A stretch of 64,000 nucleotides of DNA. Origin: Alphaproteobacteria bacterium (GTDB lineage Bacteria > Pseudomonadota > Alphaproteobacteria > Rhodobacterales > Rhodobacteraceae). Position numbers and translations under genes: made by a program. The notes beneath the pieces were generated by a model that did no database searches, had not been told where the DNA came from, and saw only the letters and a program-made list of their open reading frames with translations. Location of the stretch: contig JARFTV010000005.1 in assembly GCA_029289325.1 (NCBI GenBank), forward strand, positions 57,774 to 121,773, written 5' to 3'. Within the stretch, counting starts at the first letter, position 1. Every line of letters begins with the position of its first letter. Shown piece after piece: positions 54,677-63,048 of the stretch.

Positions 54677-57136
54677 TCAAAGCTCCACTTCCCACGACTT
54701 GTAGGAGACCCGCGCCGCAGCCGGGGTGGCATCCGAGATCTTGCGGATATTCGCCCAGGTCTGCTTGTAGTTCGGCAGGATCAACTCGTTAGTACCGGCA
54801 TTGATCACGTTCCCCTGTGTGCCGTTCGGCGCGCCGAAGATCATGAAGGTCTCGTTCTTCCGGGCAGTGGGCTCGGGATAGACGAGCGCCTGGGTGGCCC
54901 CAACGTCGTTGTAGACCTCGACCATATCGCCGGGCTTCAGACCAAGATCGGCCATGTCGTCGGGATTGATCTGGATGAAGGGCACCGGGAAGCGGTCCAT
55001 GACGAAGTCGTTCTTCTGGTCAAGGAACCAGTTCTGCCAATTCAGGTTCGCCCGCCCATTGTTGATCAGGAACCGGTGGTTGGCCTGCTGCTGGGTCTTG
55101 CCCGGCGCCTGAAGCCCGCGCCAGGACCCCATGCAGAACAGTGCCTTGCCATCCTCGCGCCCGTGGCGGGTAAAGACGCCGTCCTCATAAAGCCGCGGGG
55201 TGCCGACAAGCGCGCCGTTATCATAGCCCTTGACCGGTTCCTGCACACCATCATTTCCGGCCGCACGGAGGCGCTCATAGGTCACTTCCGGATTGCCCGA
55301 GTTGTAGCCATCCATGAAGGCATCCTCTTCGGTCTGCCAGTCGAAGCCTTTGAACTGGTCGGCATATTCGACGCGGCCTTCCTCACGCAGCACGCGTTCC
55401 AGATGATTGGCCAGCCGGGCGGCGATGATGCAGTCGGGCTGAGCCGAGCCAGGCGCGTCCATGTATTTCTCGACCAGCCGCAAGCGCCGCTCACCGTTCA
55501 TCGAGGTCAGGTTCATCTCACCCGATTCCACCGCCGGCAGGATCACGTGGGCAGCCTGGCCGATCTGGCTGTGGATGATGTCCACATTGACCGAGAAGAT
55601 GCCTCCCGCGTTGATCGCACTAACAATCGCATCGACCAGTTCCTCACGCGTGGCCCCGGCGCGGGCGTCCATGGCTTCCTTCACCATGTTGGTCCGGCGG
55701 TTATAGACGCGCTTGAACTCGGCCGCGTTGAGCGTGGTCTTGTAGTGGTCGTTGGCCCAGATGTGATGGACCTTGCCGCCCCCGGCGATGATCAGCTGGT
55801 CGATGTACGGAGCTGGACGTCCGACATGCGCATCCGACGGGCGGAAGTACCCTTCCTGGTGCCCGCCCAGACGGCAGACGCCGCCTCCCTCACGGCCGAT
55901 ATTTCCCGTCGCAAGGCCGATGTTCACCAAGGCGCCGATGACGCGATAGTTGTCGTTGCCCCAGATGATGCCCTTTTCGTAGCCCGTCACCGTCTTGCGG
56001 CGGCTGCCATCCTCCTTGGGCTTGGCGATCCATTCGGCCGCCTGGATGATCTGGGCTTCGGTCAGGCCGGTGATGGCAGCTCCGTCCGCCACGCTCATCC
56101 TGCAGGCTGCGCGCGCCGCTTCAAAAGAGCCGAGCGAGGCCGGATGGGCAGCATCTTCCGGCACCGCAACATCGCCTTGGAAGGTCGAGTTGGCGATGAA
56201 GTCGGCGTCCACCCAGCCCTGATCGGCGATGTAGGTGAAGAGCGTATTGAAGAGTGCGAGGTCAGATCCTGTCGCAATGGCCAGATGCAGGACGTTCTCC
56301 GTGCCCGCGACCTGTTCGCAGCTGTCCACGGTCACGGTGCGGCGGGGATCGACGACGATCACCTTCGCCCCGTTCTGCATCCCCTTCACCATGTGGTTCA
56401 GGAAGAGGTTTGTCTGGCACTCCATCGGGTTGGTGCCGACCAGCATGATCGTGTCGGCGACCTGATAGTCCGAGTAGGAGTAGTTCAACTCGTCCACACC
56501 CATGTCACGGGTGCTGTGCACTTCGGAATTATAGGCCGGGCGGTTGTGGATCCGGCAGTGCTTCACCTTCATCGAGCCGAAGTAGAGCTTGCCGGTGCCC
56601 CAGGTGTTTTCGTAGCCGCCCGCCGAGCCGCCATGGTCGAACATCGAGACGTAGAGGTCGTTCTCATCGTCCTTGTCGATCACGCGTGCAGTGACGCGGG
56701 CCACGAGGTCCAGTGCGTCGTCCCAGGATGTCGGCTGCCAAGTGCCATACCGCCAGACCATGGGTTCCGTCAGGCGCTGTGCCTGCGTGCCTGTGATGTC
56801 AGAGCGGCGGTTCTCGGCCATGCGGGCGCCGCGGACCGAACCAAGCCCGGAGTTCACCACACAGTTGGCATCCGGCTTGATGACCAGATGCACGTCCTGG
56901 CCGTTCTGCTTGACCACGTTGTACATGGACGGCGCATACCAGGCTTCGGTCTCGGCGCCCTGCTGCTTGGACAGGTCTTCGCCGATCCAGTTGCTGTCCG
57001 TCGTGCCCTGCTTTTTCAGCGGCCATGTGTAGGCTTTGTAGCCGCAACCGACGATGCAGTAGTGGCAGGTGACGTTGTGTTCCTTGGCGCCTGCGGGAAT
57101 GATCGGCAGGCGGTCGATGTTGCGCTTGTAAGTCAT
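54677..57136 (-). CDS. aioA: Arsenite oxidase large subunit
   Basis: AioA oxidises arsenite to arsenate at a molybdenum bis-pterin site. The 819-residue protein has the 3Fe-4S motif CHYCIVGC (Cys24, Cys27, Cys31) with no fourth cluster Cys, as in other AioA. It also has IGEDLSKQQGAETEAWY and TMLVGTNPMECQTNLFLNHM-type motifs of the DMSO-reductase family. It is periplasmic through co-export with AioB, having no signal of its own. It follows aioB after 9 bp on the minus strand. Confidence 0.97.
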   Translation of the reverse strand: MTYKRNIDRLPIIPAGAKEHNVTCHYCIVGCGYKAYTWPLKKQGTTDSNWIGEDLSKQQGAETEAWYAPSMYNVVKQNGQDVHLVIKPDANCVVNSGLGSVRGARMAENRRSDITGTQAQRLTEPMVWRYGTWQPTSWDDALDLVARVTARVIDKDDENDLYVSMFDHGGSAGGYENTWGTGKLYFGSMKVKHCRIHNRPAYNSEVHSTRDMGVDELNYSYSDYQVADTIMLVGTNPMECQTNLFLNHMVKGMQNGAKVIVVDPRRTVTVDSCEQVAGTENVLHLAIATGSDLALFNTLFTYIADQGWVDADFIANSTFQGDVAVPEDAAHPASLGSFEAARAACRMSVADGAAITGLTEAQIIQAAEWIAKPKEDGSRRKTVTGYEKGIIWGNDNYRVIGALVNIGLATGNIGREGGGVCRLGGHQEGYFRPSDAHVGRPAPYIDQLIIAGGGKVHHIWANDHYKTTLNAAEFKRVYNRRTNMVKEAMDARAGATREELVDAIVSAINAGGIFSVNVDIIHSQIGQAAHVILPAVESGEMNLTSMNGERRLRLVEKYMDAPGSAQPDCIIAARLANHLERVLREEGRVEYADQFKGFDWQTEEDAFMDGYNSGNPEVTYERLRAAGNDGVQEPVKGYDNGALVGTPRLYEDGVFTRHGREDGKALFCMGSWRGLQAPGKTQQQANHRFLINNGRANLNWQNWFLDQKNDFVMDRFPVPFIQINPDDMADLGLKPGDMVEVYNDVGATQALVYPEPTARKNETFMIFGAPNGTQGNVINAGTNELILPNYKQTWANIRKISDATPAAARVSYKSWEVEL

Positions 57137-57145
57137 TTTCGCCTC

Positions 57146-57673
57146 CTACCCTTGCAGCACGTTGGACAGACGGCCGTAGATAAGCTCGTCCGCGCCTTCG
57201 GCGTAGATGTCGCCCTTGTCGTCCACCCGGAGCGTGAACTGCGGCAGGTTCTGCGTGGCATGGCCCCAGATCTGCTGGCCGCCCTTCTCGCAGTCAAAGC
57301 GCGAGAAGTGGCCAGGACAGTTCAGGGTTTTGTCGGCAGCGTGGTAGCTCATGTAGAAGCCCTTGTGCGGGCACAAGACCGAGTAGGCGACGATGTCGGC
57401 ATCAGGCCCAGCACCGCCTTCGACAACGGTACCCAGTTTCAGAAGGATGCCGGGGCTATCCGCATCGGGATAGCCGATATCCATCGGCTCGTTGACCGCG
57501 AGGTCCGCGACATTCGCCAGTCTGGTGGACGGGTAGTCCACCATCGCCCGTGCTGTTTGCGCCTGAGCCTGCCCTGCAGGCATGACCGTTGCCGCCGCAG
57601 CTCCCGCTGCGCCGAGGACACCCCCGCGCAGGAACTGACGGCGGCCGACATCGACCAACCGATTGCATTTCAT
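57146..57673 (-). CDS. aioB: Arsenite oxidase small subunit, Rieske protein
   Basis: AioB carries the 2Fe-2S Rieske cluster and the export signal for the complex. The 175-residue protein has a Tat signal (DVGRRQFLRGGVLGAAG) and the cluster motifs CPHKG (Cys101, His103) and CPGHF (Cys119, His122). The residues that form the Rieske disulfide in bc1 proteins are Phe and not Cys here, as in other arsenite oxidases from alphaproteobacteria. The start at 57673 has GGGAGGAAG upstream, overlapping a hairpin. Confidence 0.95.
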   Translation of the reverse strand: MKCNRLVDVGRRQFLRGGVLGAAGAAAATVMPAGQAQAQTARAMVDYPSTRLANVADLAVNEPMDIGYPDADSPGILLKLGTVVEGGAGPDADIVAYSVLCPHKGFYMSYHAADKTLNCPGHFSRFDCEKGGQQIWGHATQNLPQFTLRVDDKGDIYAEGADELIYGRLSNVLQG

Positions 57674-57687
57674 GGTAGCACTTCCTC

Positions 57688-57709
57688 CCTTGGCTCCCTT
57701 TCGCCAAGG
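57688..57709 (-). promoter_or_regulatory. Hairpin in aioB leader overlapping the ribosome site
   Basis: Read toward aioB, CCTTGGC and GCCAAGG (7 bp) flank an 8-nt loop, and the second arm runs into the GGGAGG ribosome site about 20 nt before the start. It could regulate aioBA translation or be a protein-binding site. Confidence 0.55.
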
Positions 57710-57794
57710 TTAGCAGGCGATGCTGCAGGTGCGACTGACCGAATTCCCGGCCTCGACAGTGCTAAGCGCTTAAAGAAGATAGACTTTCTTGGCG

Positions 57795-57812
57795 TGTTCG
57801 GGATTCCGAACA
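57795..57812. promoter_or_regulatory. Perfect inverted repeat upstream of aioBA
   Basis: TGTTCGG-GATT-CCGAACA has 7-bp arms and lies 122 bp before the aioB start and 34 bp after the aioR stop. It has no T tail, so an operator for AioR is more likely than a terminator. That is inference. Confidence 0.55.
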
Positions 57813-57845
57813 TGGCGGAGGGCCGACGGCGGCATGAGCGAGCCA

Positions 57846-59054
57846 TCAGAGACCAAGCTTCTGCATCTTCTCCCACAGGGTCGTCCGCGAAACGCGGAGA
57901 AGCTTCGCCGCCTCTCCGACCTGGCCACCTGTTCTCTCCAGTGCAGCCGCGATCTGCGACCGCTCGGCCGCATCCCGCACTTCGGCCAGAGATCGCAATC
58001 CGGCATCGCCAGCCCGTTCGGGAAACAGGTCCGATGTGAGTACAAGATCGCCAGCCGCCGCCTCCACAGCGCGCAGCAGTCGGGCCCGCAATTCGCGCCC
58101 GTTCCCGGGCCAGTCATGCGCACGGATGGCCTCTTCTGCGGATGCGGCAATCCCGGTCAGCGGCTTGGCCCGACGGGCGTTCAGAGCGGGGAAGAGACGG
58201 CCCGCAAGCCAGACGGCATCGTCCGGTCGCTCGGATAGTGCAGGAATGACGATCTCATGCGAGGTAAGAAGCGACAGGAGATCGGACCGGAAACCATCGG
58301 GTGCCTTCTCCTCAAGCCGCAGCCCGGCCGTCGCGATAAGCCGGAAGTCCGCCGTTCTGAGTTTGGCAAGCAGCAGCTCCTGGCAATCCGGAGTGAGCCG
58401 ACCAATGCCGACGATGATAAGGCTTCCCTCGCCAACTTCGGCGGTGGCCGCGGCGAGCGCCTCGCTGTCGACGGTTCCGCCAAGGGCGTCGATGACAATG
58501 GCTGGTGCCGCCCGCCGATCGGAGTGATCATGAATGCGACGCGCAAGCTTCAGCTTGCCAAGGCCCGGCCCACCGCGCAGCAGAACGGGCGAGTCGCGAC
58601 GTGCCGCATCGGCCACCAGCCGGTCAGTCGCGCGGGCCGCCTTTGAGATCCCGGTTTCCGGAGGCATCTCCTGATCCGCGCGCGGCTGCATGACCTGTGT
58701 CAGACGGACCAGGAACTGCGCCATGTCAAAAGGCTTCGCGATATAGTCCATGGCGCCAGACCTGATCAGGCGCACGGCCTGGTCGATCGATCCCTGACCC
58801 GTGATGAAAAGAAACGCCGGCGGGTGACCGGTCCGTGTCAGGGTCTCATAAAGCTCTTCTCCGGTGCCGTCCGGCAGCCGGATGTCGCAGATGACTGCGT
58901 CGACCGGCTTTCGTGGTGTCCGGATCGCAGGCAGCGCGCGCAGCATCTGGCGGTACCATTGCACATCGGCTCCCTCCAGTTCCAGACGCTGGACAAGCGA
59001 AGCTCCCATGATCTCGTCGTCCTCCACCAGGACGATGCGCTTGCCTTCAAGCAT
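57846..59054 (-). CDS. aioR: Arsenite-responsive regulator AioR with degenerate AAA+ domain
   Basis: The 402-residue response regulator has an intact receiver (VICDIRLPDGTG, phospho-Asp57) and a Fis-type C-terminal helix-turn-helix (GQVGEAAKLLRVSRTTLWEK). The middle is NtrC-like but degenerate: Walker A reads GGPGLGKLK with Leu for Ser/Thr, Walker B reads GSLIIVGIG without Asp-Glu, and the GAFTGA loop is missing. It is therefore unlikely to remodel sigma-54 holoenzyme. It overlaps aioS by 8 bp and precedes aioB. Confidence 0.9.
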   Translation of the reverse strand: MLEGKRIVLVEDDEIMGASLVQRLELEGADVQWYRQMLRALPAIRTPRKPVDAVICDIRLPDGTGEELYETLTRTGHPPAFLFITGQGSIDQAVRLIRSGAMDYIAKPFDMAQFLVRLTQVMQPRADQEMPPETGISKAARATDRLVADAARRDSPVLLRGGPGLGKLKLARRIHDHSDRRAAPAIVIDALGGTVDSEALAAATAEVGEGSLIIVGIGRLTPDCQELLLAKLRTADFRLIATAGLRLEEKAPDGFRSDLLSLLTSHEIVIPALSERPDDAVWLAGRLFPALNARRAKPLTGIAASAEEAIRAHDWPGNGRELRARLLRAVEAAAGDLVLTSDLFPERAGDAGLRSLAEVRDAAERSQIAAALERTGGQVGEAAKLLRVSRTTLWEKMQKLGL

Positions 59055-60474
59055 GGCCGGCGTCCTTCAGGGGCAAAGTGACACGAACGGACGTCTTCTC
59101 CCCAACCCGTTCATGATGGATTTCGCCGCCAAGCTCGGACACCAGATCGTGCACAAGGCGCAGGCCCACCCCTCCACCCGGTGGAAGCGGACCAGATGCC
59201 AGCAGCCGGCCAAGATCGGCCTGACCCAAGCCGGGACCGGTGTCCGTGATGTCCACGGAGAGCCGTCCCTCGTCCACCGCAATCTCCAGACCGACCTCGC
59301 CGTCCTGACCGGCCGCCGCGCCAGCATTGAGGAGGAGGTTCAGAACGATCTGCCGGACGGGCGCAGCAGGCAGACGTGCCAAGCCTGCCGATCCCGCGTC
59401 GACATTCCAATGCAGCCTTTGCGCACGGCTGGCGACCTCGGGTTCGAACAACAGCTTGAGGTCTTCAAGGTCTTCGGGGCGCAAAGCCTGGCCAACCCGG
59501 TCAAGGCGGTTTTCATCCAGAATGGCCCGGGTCACATCCCGCAGATGCGACAGTCCGCGCTGCATCAGTTCGGCCGATTGACGTACGACCTCGGGCCGAT
59601 CCGAATAGGACAGGATGGTGTCGGCCGCGTTGAGAAGACCGCCAAGCGGATTGTTCACCTCATGCGCGAGGGACGAGGACAGCCTGCCAAGGCTGACAAA
59701 ACGTTCGCGCTCTGCAAGCCGCCGTTCGGCCTCGGCGCGGCTTTCGACAGCGGTGGTCATCCGGTTATAGGTGGAGATCAGTCGGGACAGCCCCGGATCA
59801 CCACGCGGAATTTCAGACTCCGCGATAGGCCTGGGCACGCCTCTGGAATCGTCCATGGCCGATACCAAAGCGCCGACGGGCCGAAGGATTCTTGCAACGG
59901 CCAGCCACCCCCCGAAGGCGAGAAGCGCAGTGGCCACGGCATTTCCGAACAGAAGCCACATCGAAACATTGCGGCGTTCGGCCAGAAGATCGGTCACATC
60001 CAGTTCGGTCACGATCTGACCAATCTGACGGCCCTGAAAGAGAAGCGGCGCCGCGACTCGAAGCACAGGATCACCGGTCATTCGGATGGCATCAGGTGGA
60101 ACAGCATCCCCCTTGAACCCGGCGACGGCCTCGCCCACGGGCGCTCGACGCGGGTCCGTGGCGGCAAGGATGCGCCCACGTTCATCGGCCACGATCGACA
60201 GGAGCAATCTCTGTCCATCATAGGCCGAACGCGCTCGGTCCAGGATGTCGTAGACTTCCCAGACGTCCTGCCGGAGCACGGATGGGCCAAGGGCCACGGA
60301 CAAGCCTTCGACATGCAGTCTTGCGGTTTCGGAAAGCCGCGCGTCCTGTACCCTGCCCAACGTGGAAAGGACGCTCTGGCTCGCCAGAAATCCGAGCAGA
60401 ATCATCAGACCGGCCATGACCAACGGCACACGCAAGGTCACGGGCAGGTTGCGAAAATGCGGCACCTGTCTCAT
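59047..60474 (-). CDS. aioS: Arsenite sensor histidine kinase AioS
   Basis: The 475-residue kinase has an N-terminal helix (VPLVMAGLMILLGFLASQSV), a periplasmic sensor of about 135 residues, a second helix and a HAMP-like linker. The dimerisation His is in SLAHEVNNPLGG (His271), and the ATPase domain ends with TDTGPGLGQADLG and GGGVGLRLVHDLVSELGGE. It is expected to sense arsenite through AioX. The start ATG at 60474 overlaps the aioX stop by 4 bp. Confidence 0.93.
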   Translation of the reverse strand: MRQVPHFRNLPVTLRVPLVMAGLMILLGFLASQSVLSTLGRVQDARLSETARLHVEGLSVALGPSVLRQDVWEVYDILDRARSAYDGQRLLLSIVADERGRILAATDPRRAPVGEAVAGFKGDAVPPDAIRMTGDPVLRVAAPLLFQGRQIGQIVTELDVTDLLAERRNVSMWLLFGNAVATALLAFGGWLAVARILRPVGALVSAMDDSRGVPRPIAESEIPRGDPGLSRLISTYNRMTTAVESRAEAERRLAERERFVSLGRLSSSLAHEVNNPLGGLLNAADTILSYSDRPEVVRQSAELMQRGLSHLRDVTRAILDENRLDRVGQALRPEDLEDLKLLFEPEVASRAQRLHWNVDAGSAGLARLPAAPVRQIVLNLLLNAGAAAGQDGEVGLEIAVDEGRLSVDITDTGPGLGQADLGRLLASGPLPPGGGVGLRLVHDLVSELGGEIHHERVGEKTSVRVTLPLKDAGHA

Positions 60475-61331
60475 CCACCAGCGAGGACAGCCATGCGGGC
60501 GGCGACACCGTCGAAGAGGGCGTCCTCCCCCGGCTCGATCGCATCGAGGCTCAACAGTTTGAGTGCCTCCTTCCCCTGCGCTGTGGCCGACAGACCCAGA
60601 AGCGCAGCACGGCACGCCCTCACTGATGGCTCAGTCATCCGATCTGCCCGGGCGACCATGGGGGGGAAGCCCAACCACTCTGAACGCAGAATGACCTTTG
60701 TCCTTGCCGTCAGATCTGGTTCCGCGGAACTGAGCGCCTCCCAGACGTAGCCGTCGACGCTGCCGGATCGGGTCAGGCCACCCGCGACCGACCGAACCAC
60801 GTTGCGATGACCATAGGTGAAGATGACCCGCGAGAAGAATTGATCCGGGCTTTGGCCAGCCCGGGCGAGGTCCGATGCCGTGACAAGGAAACCGGAATTG
60901 CTGTCAGGGTCCGAGAACGCGTGAGTCCCGCCGCTTAAGTCTGACAGCGCAGTCGCGGGATCATCCGCGGCGACGATGAGATAAGACTGGTAAAGCGGTT
61001 GCCCTCGCCAGACCGGTACGCCCAGCAGCGAAAGTTCGGCCTTGTGCTGAAGATAGGGATAGCCGCATGTCCAGGCCGCATCCACAGAACCATCGAGTAG
61101 CGCCCCCGAGATTTCCTGATAAGTGCGTCGCTGGACGAGTTCGATATCCTGGCCCATCCCTTCAGCCAAAGCGGCGCGCAGGGCGGAAATGACCGCCGCG
61201 TCATTGTCGAGGAAGACTGGCGTCAGGGCAAATCTGAAGGCTGCCGGGGTTTGGGCCCAGCCTCGGGTTGCAACGAAGGGCGCGGCCGAGGCCGCCACTC
61301 CCATCAGCACAGCGCGACGCGTGCTTTTCAT
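60471..61331 (-). CDS. aioX: Periplasmic arsenite-binding protein AioX (PhnD family)
   Basis: The 286-residue protein has an export signal (RRAVLMGVAASAAPFVATRG, Tat-like) and a PhnD-family fold with the loop DPDSNSGFLVTASDL. Cys89 in AWTCGYPYLQ lies where AioX of Agrobacterium has the Cys needed for arsenite sensing. It diverges from arsR across 128 bp. It is the first gene of the aioXSRBA block. Confidence 0.92.
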   Translation of the reverse strand: MKSTRRAVLMGVAASAAPFVATRGWAQTPAAFRFALTPVFLDNDAAVISALRAALAEGMGQDIELVQRRTYQEISGALLDGSVDAAWTCGYPYLQHKAELSLLGVPVWRGQPLYQSYLIVAADDPATALSDLSGGTHAFSDPDSNSGFLVTASDLARAGQSPDQFFSRVIFTYGHRNVVRSVAGGLTRSGSVDGYVWEALSSAEPDLTARTKVILRSEWLGFPPMVARADRMTEPSVRACRAALLGLSATAQGKEALKLLSLDAIEPGEDALFDGVAARMAVLAGG

Positions 61332-61393
61332 CCTTGCCCCCTGAAGCGCGTCCCCCACGCCACCTGCGATCTCAAAGCGCCACAAACCTGCTT

Positions 61394-61426
61394 GTCCGCG
61401 CGCGGACGAAATCGTAAATCGACGAT
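61394..61426. promoter_or_regulatory. Palindromes in the aioX/arsR divergent region
   Basis: GTCCGCG-CGCGGAC (61394-61407) is a perfect 14-bp palindrome, and ATCGT-AAATCG-ACGAT (61411-61426) is an inverted repeat beside it. TTGTCC (61392) with TAAATC 17 bp later is a weak promoter pair for arsR. These are candidate ArsR or AioR sites. Confidence 0.45.
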
Positions 61427-61459
61427 ATACGGAATCCTGTCGGCTTGGGAAGCGCGCAG

Positions 61460-61780
61460 ATGGCAACGGACGAGACGACGGCTGCCTTGGCAAAGGCGCT
61501 CGCACATCCGGCGCGCATCCGGATCCTCCGGCTGCTTCAGGCCACTCCCGGCTGCATCGGAGGCGACATCGTGGGCGCCGTCGGTCTTGCGCAGTCAACG
61601 GTTTCGGAACACCTCCGCATCCTCAAGTCAGCGGGTGTCATCACGGGCGAGATCGACGGACCTCGGGTTTGCTATGCGCTGAACCCGGCGGCATTGGCCC
61701 CGCTCGCCGAGATGATCATGGGATTCACCCCTCCACCCGACGGCGCCTGCTGCATTCCCGGAAAGGATGAACCTGCATGA
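61460..61780 (+). CDS. arsR: ArsR-family arsenic-responsive repressor
   Basis: The 106-residue protein is a small ArsR/SmtB winged helix ([32 protein letters not shown]). It lacks the classic ELCVCDL metalloid box. Instead it has Cys32, Cys71 and a C-terminal Cys97-Cys98 pair, which resembles the Acidithiobacillus ArsR type (Cys95, Cys96). The ATG at 61460 follows GGGAAG. It overlaps acr3 by 4 bp. Confidence 0.93.
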   Translation: MATDETTAALAKALAHPARIRILRLLQATPGCIGGDIVGAVGLAQSTVSEHLRILKSAGVITGEIDGPRVCYALNPAALAPLAEMIMGFTPPPDGACCIPGKDEPA

Positions 61781-62790
61781 GCCTGTTCGAACGCTGGCTG
61801 AGCCTCTGGGTCGCGCTTTGCATCCTTGCGGGGCTTGTGCTTGGCAACCTTGTGCCCGGCCTGTTCGCCGCACTCGCGGGGCTGGAATATGCCTCGGTCA
61901 ACCTTGTCGTCGCCGTGCTTATCTGGGCGATGGTCTATCCGATGATGATCGCCATCGACTTCGGCTCGCTGAAGGATGTGGGCCAGAGGCCGAAGGGACT
62001 GGTCGTCACGCTGGTGGTCAACTGGCTGATCAAGCCCTTCACCATGGCGGCGCTGGCGGTGCTGTTCTTCGACTACCTCTTCGCCGGTCTGATCGACCCG
62101 GCCAAGGCACCCGAATACATCGCCGGGCTGATCCTTCTTGGTGCCGCGCCCTGCACGGCGATGGTTTTCGTCTGGTCGCAACTGACCAAGGGCGACCCGA
62201 ACTATACCCTGGTTCAGGTCAGCGTGAACGACCTGATCATGGTCGTGGCCTTCGCCCCGATCGTCGCCTTCCTGCTGGGCGTCACCGATATCAGCGTGCC
62301 TTGGGAGACGCTGCTCCTCTCGGTTGTCCTCTACATCGTCATCCCGCTGATTGCCGGAGTGCTGACCCGCCGGGCTTTGCTGGTCCGGGGCCTGCCGGTC
62401 GAGGAATTCACCGCGCGTATCAAGCCCGTCTCGGTCCTGGGCCTTCTGCTGACCGTGATCCTTCTTTTCGGCTTTCAGGGGCAGGTAATCCTCGCCCAAC
62501 CACTGCTGATCGCGCTCATTGCCGTACCGATCATCATCCAGTCCTACGGCATCTTCGCAGTTGGATATGCCTGGGCCTTTGCATGGAGACTGCCCCACAA
62601 GGTGGCGGCTCCCTGCGCCCTGATCGGAACGTCGAACTTCTTCGAACTGGCGGTGGCCGTGGCCATCGGGCTCTTCGGCCTGAACTCGGGCGCGGCGCTT
62701 GCCACGGTCGTGGGCGTCCTGGTCGAGGTGCCGGTGATGCTGTCGCTGGTCGCCTTCGCCAACCGCACGCGCGACAGGTTTCCAGCATGA
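61777..62790 (+). CDS. acr3: Arsenite efflux permease, ACR3 family
   Basis: The 337-residue transporter has ten hydrophobic helices and the ACR3 motif [16 protein letters not shown] with the essential Cys. [20 protein letters not shown] opens it. It expels arsenite using the proton gradient. It is coupled to arsR by ATGA. Confidence 0.96.
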   Translation: MSLFERWLSLWVALCILAGLVLGNLVPGLFAALAGLEYASVNLVVAVLIWAMVYPMMIAIDFGSLKDVGQRPKGLVVTLVVNWLIKPFTMAALAVLFFDYLFAGLIDPAKAPEYIAGLILLGAAPCTAMVFVWSQLTKGDPNYTLVQVSVNDLIMVVAFAPIVAFLLGVTDISVPWETLLLSVVLYIVIPLIAGVLTRRALLVRGLPVEEFTARIKPVSVLGLLLTVILLFGFQGQVILAQPLLIALIAVPIIIQSYGIFAVGYAWAFAWRLPHKVAAPCALIGTSNFFELAVAVAIGLFGLNSGAALATVVGVLVEVPVMLSLVAFANRTRDRFPA

Positions 62791-63047
62791 CCGTTGGGGC
62801 TCTTCCGGGCCGCCGGATACACGACTGTCGTTTTCGTAACCTTCAGGGCGGCTGGACCTGATCCGTCGGGGCTAAGGACAGGGCATCGCTCCCTTCCTCA
62901 CCAGAGACCGTGCCGAACAACTTGTCAGCCGCAATTCCGAAAGCAATGACAGCATTGATGCCTGAGCCTGTCAGCTGCGGCCTTAGGCACGGCGGTGTCA
63001 TGAAACCTTCATTGGACCGCGCCGTTTATTTCCTATAATCGGGAAAT
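62791..63047. other. Gap between acr3 and the arsR-arsC fusion gene
   Basis: A 24-codon reading frame (start 62787, overlapping the acr3 stop by ATGA) ends at 62861 but has no recognisable product. The rest holds nothing clear until the promoter and operator at 63012-63048. Confidence 0.4.
63012..63039 (+). promoter_or_regulatory. Sigma-70 promoter of the arsR-arsC fusion
   Basis: TTGGAC at 63012-63017 and TATAAT at 63034-63039 are separated by 16 bp. Transcription should start around 63046, so the mRNA would be nearly leaderless, with the ATG at 63048. Confidence 0.7.
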
Positions 63048-63048
63048 A
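63027..63048. promoter_or_regulatory. Candidate ArsR operator over the -10 and start codon
   Basis: TATTTCC and GGAAATA are perfect 7-bp arms 8 bp apart. The spacer holds the TATAAT box. A dimeric ArsR bound here would block RNA polymerase directly, consistent with autoregulation. Confidence 0.65.

Noticed and set aside
57674-57845. Sigma-54 (-24/-12) promoter before aioB
   Set aside because: I looked for TGGC-N8-TTGC-like elements on the minus strand and found no good match.
55076-58039. 987-residue open frame on the plus strand
   Set aside because: It is antisense to aioA and aioB, both strongly supported by motifs, and shows no family features. High GC gives long antisense frames.
62787-62861. 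24-codon frame after acr3 as a small protein gene
   Set aside because: It has an ATGA overlap but no ribosome site of its own, no family and low complexity of support. It may be chance.
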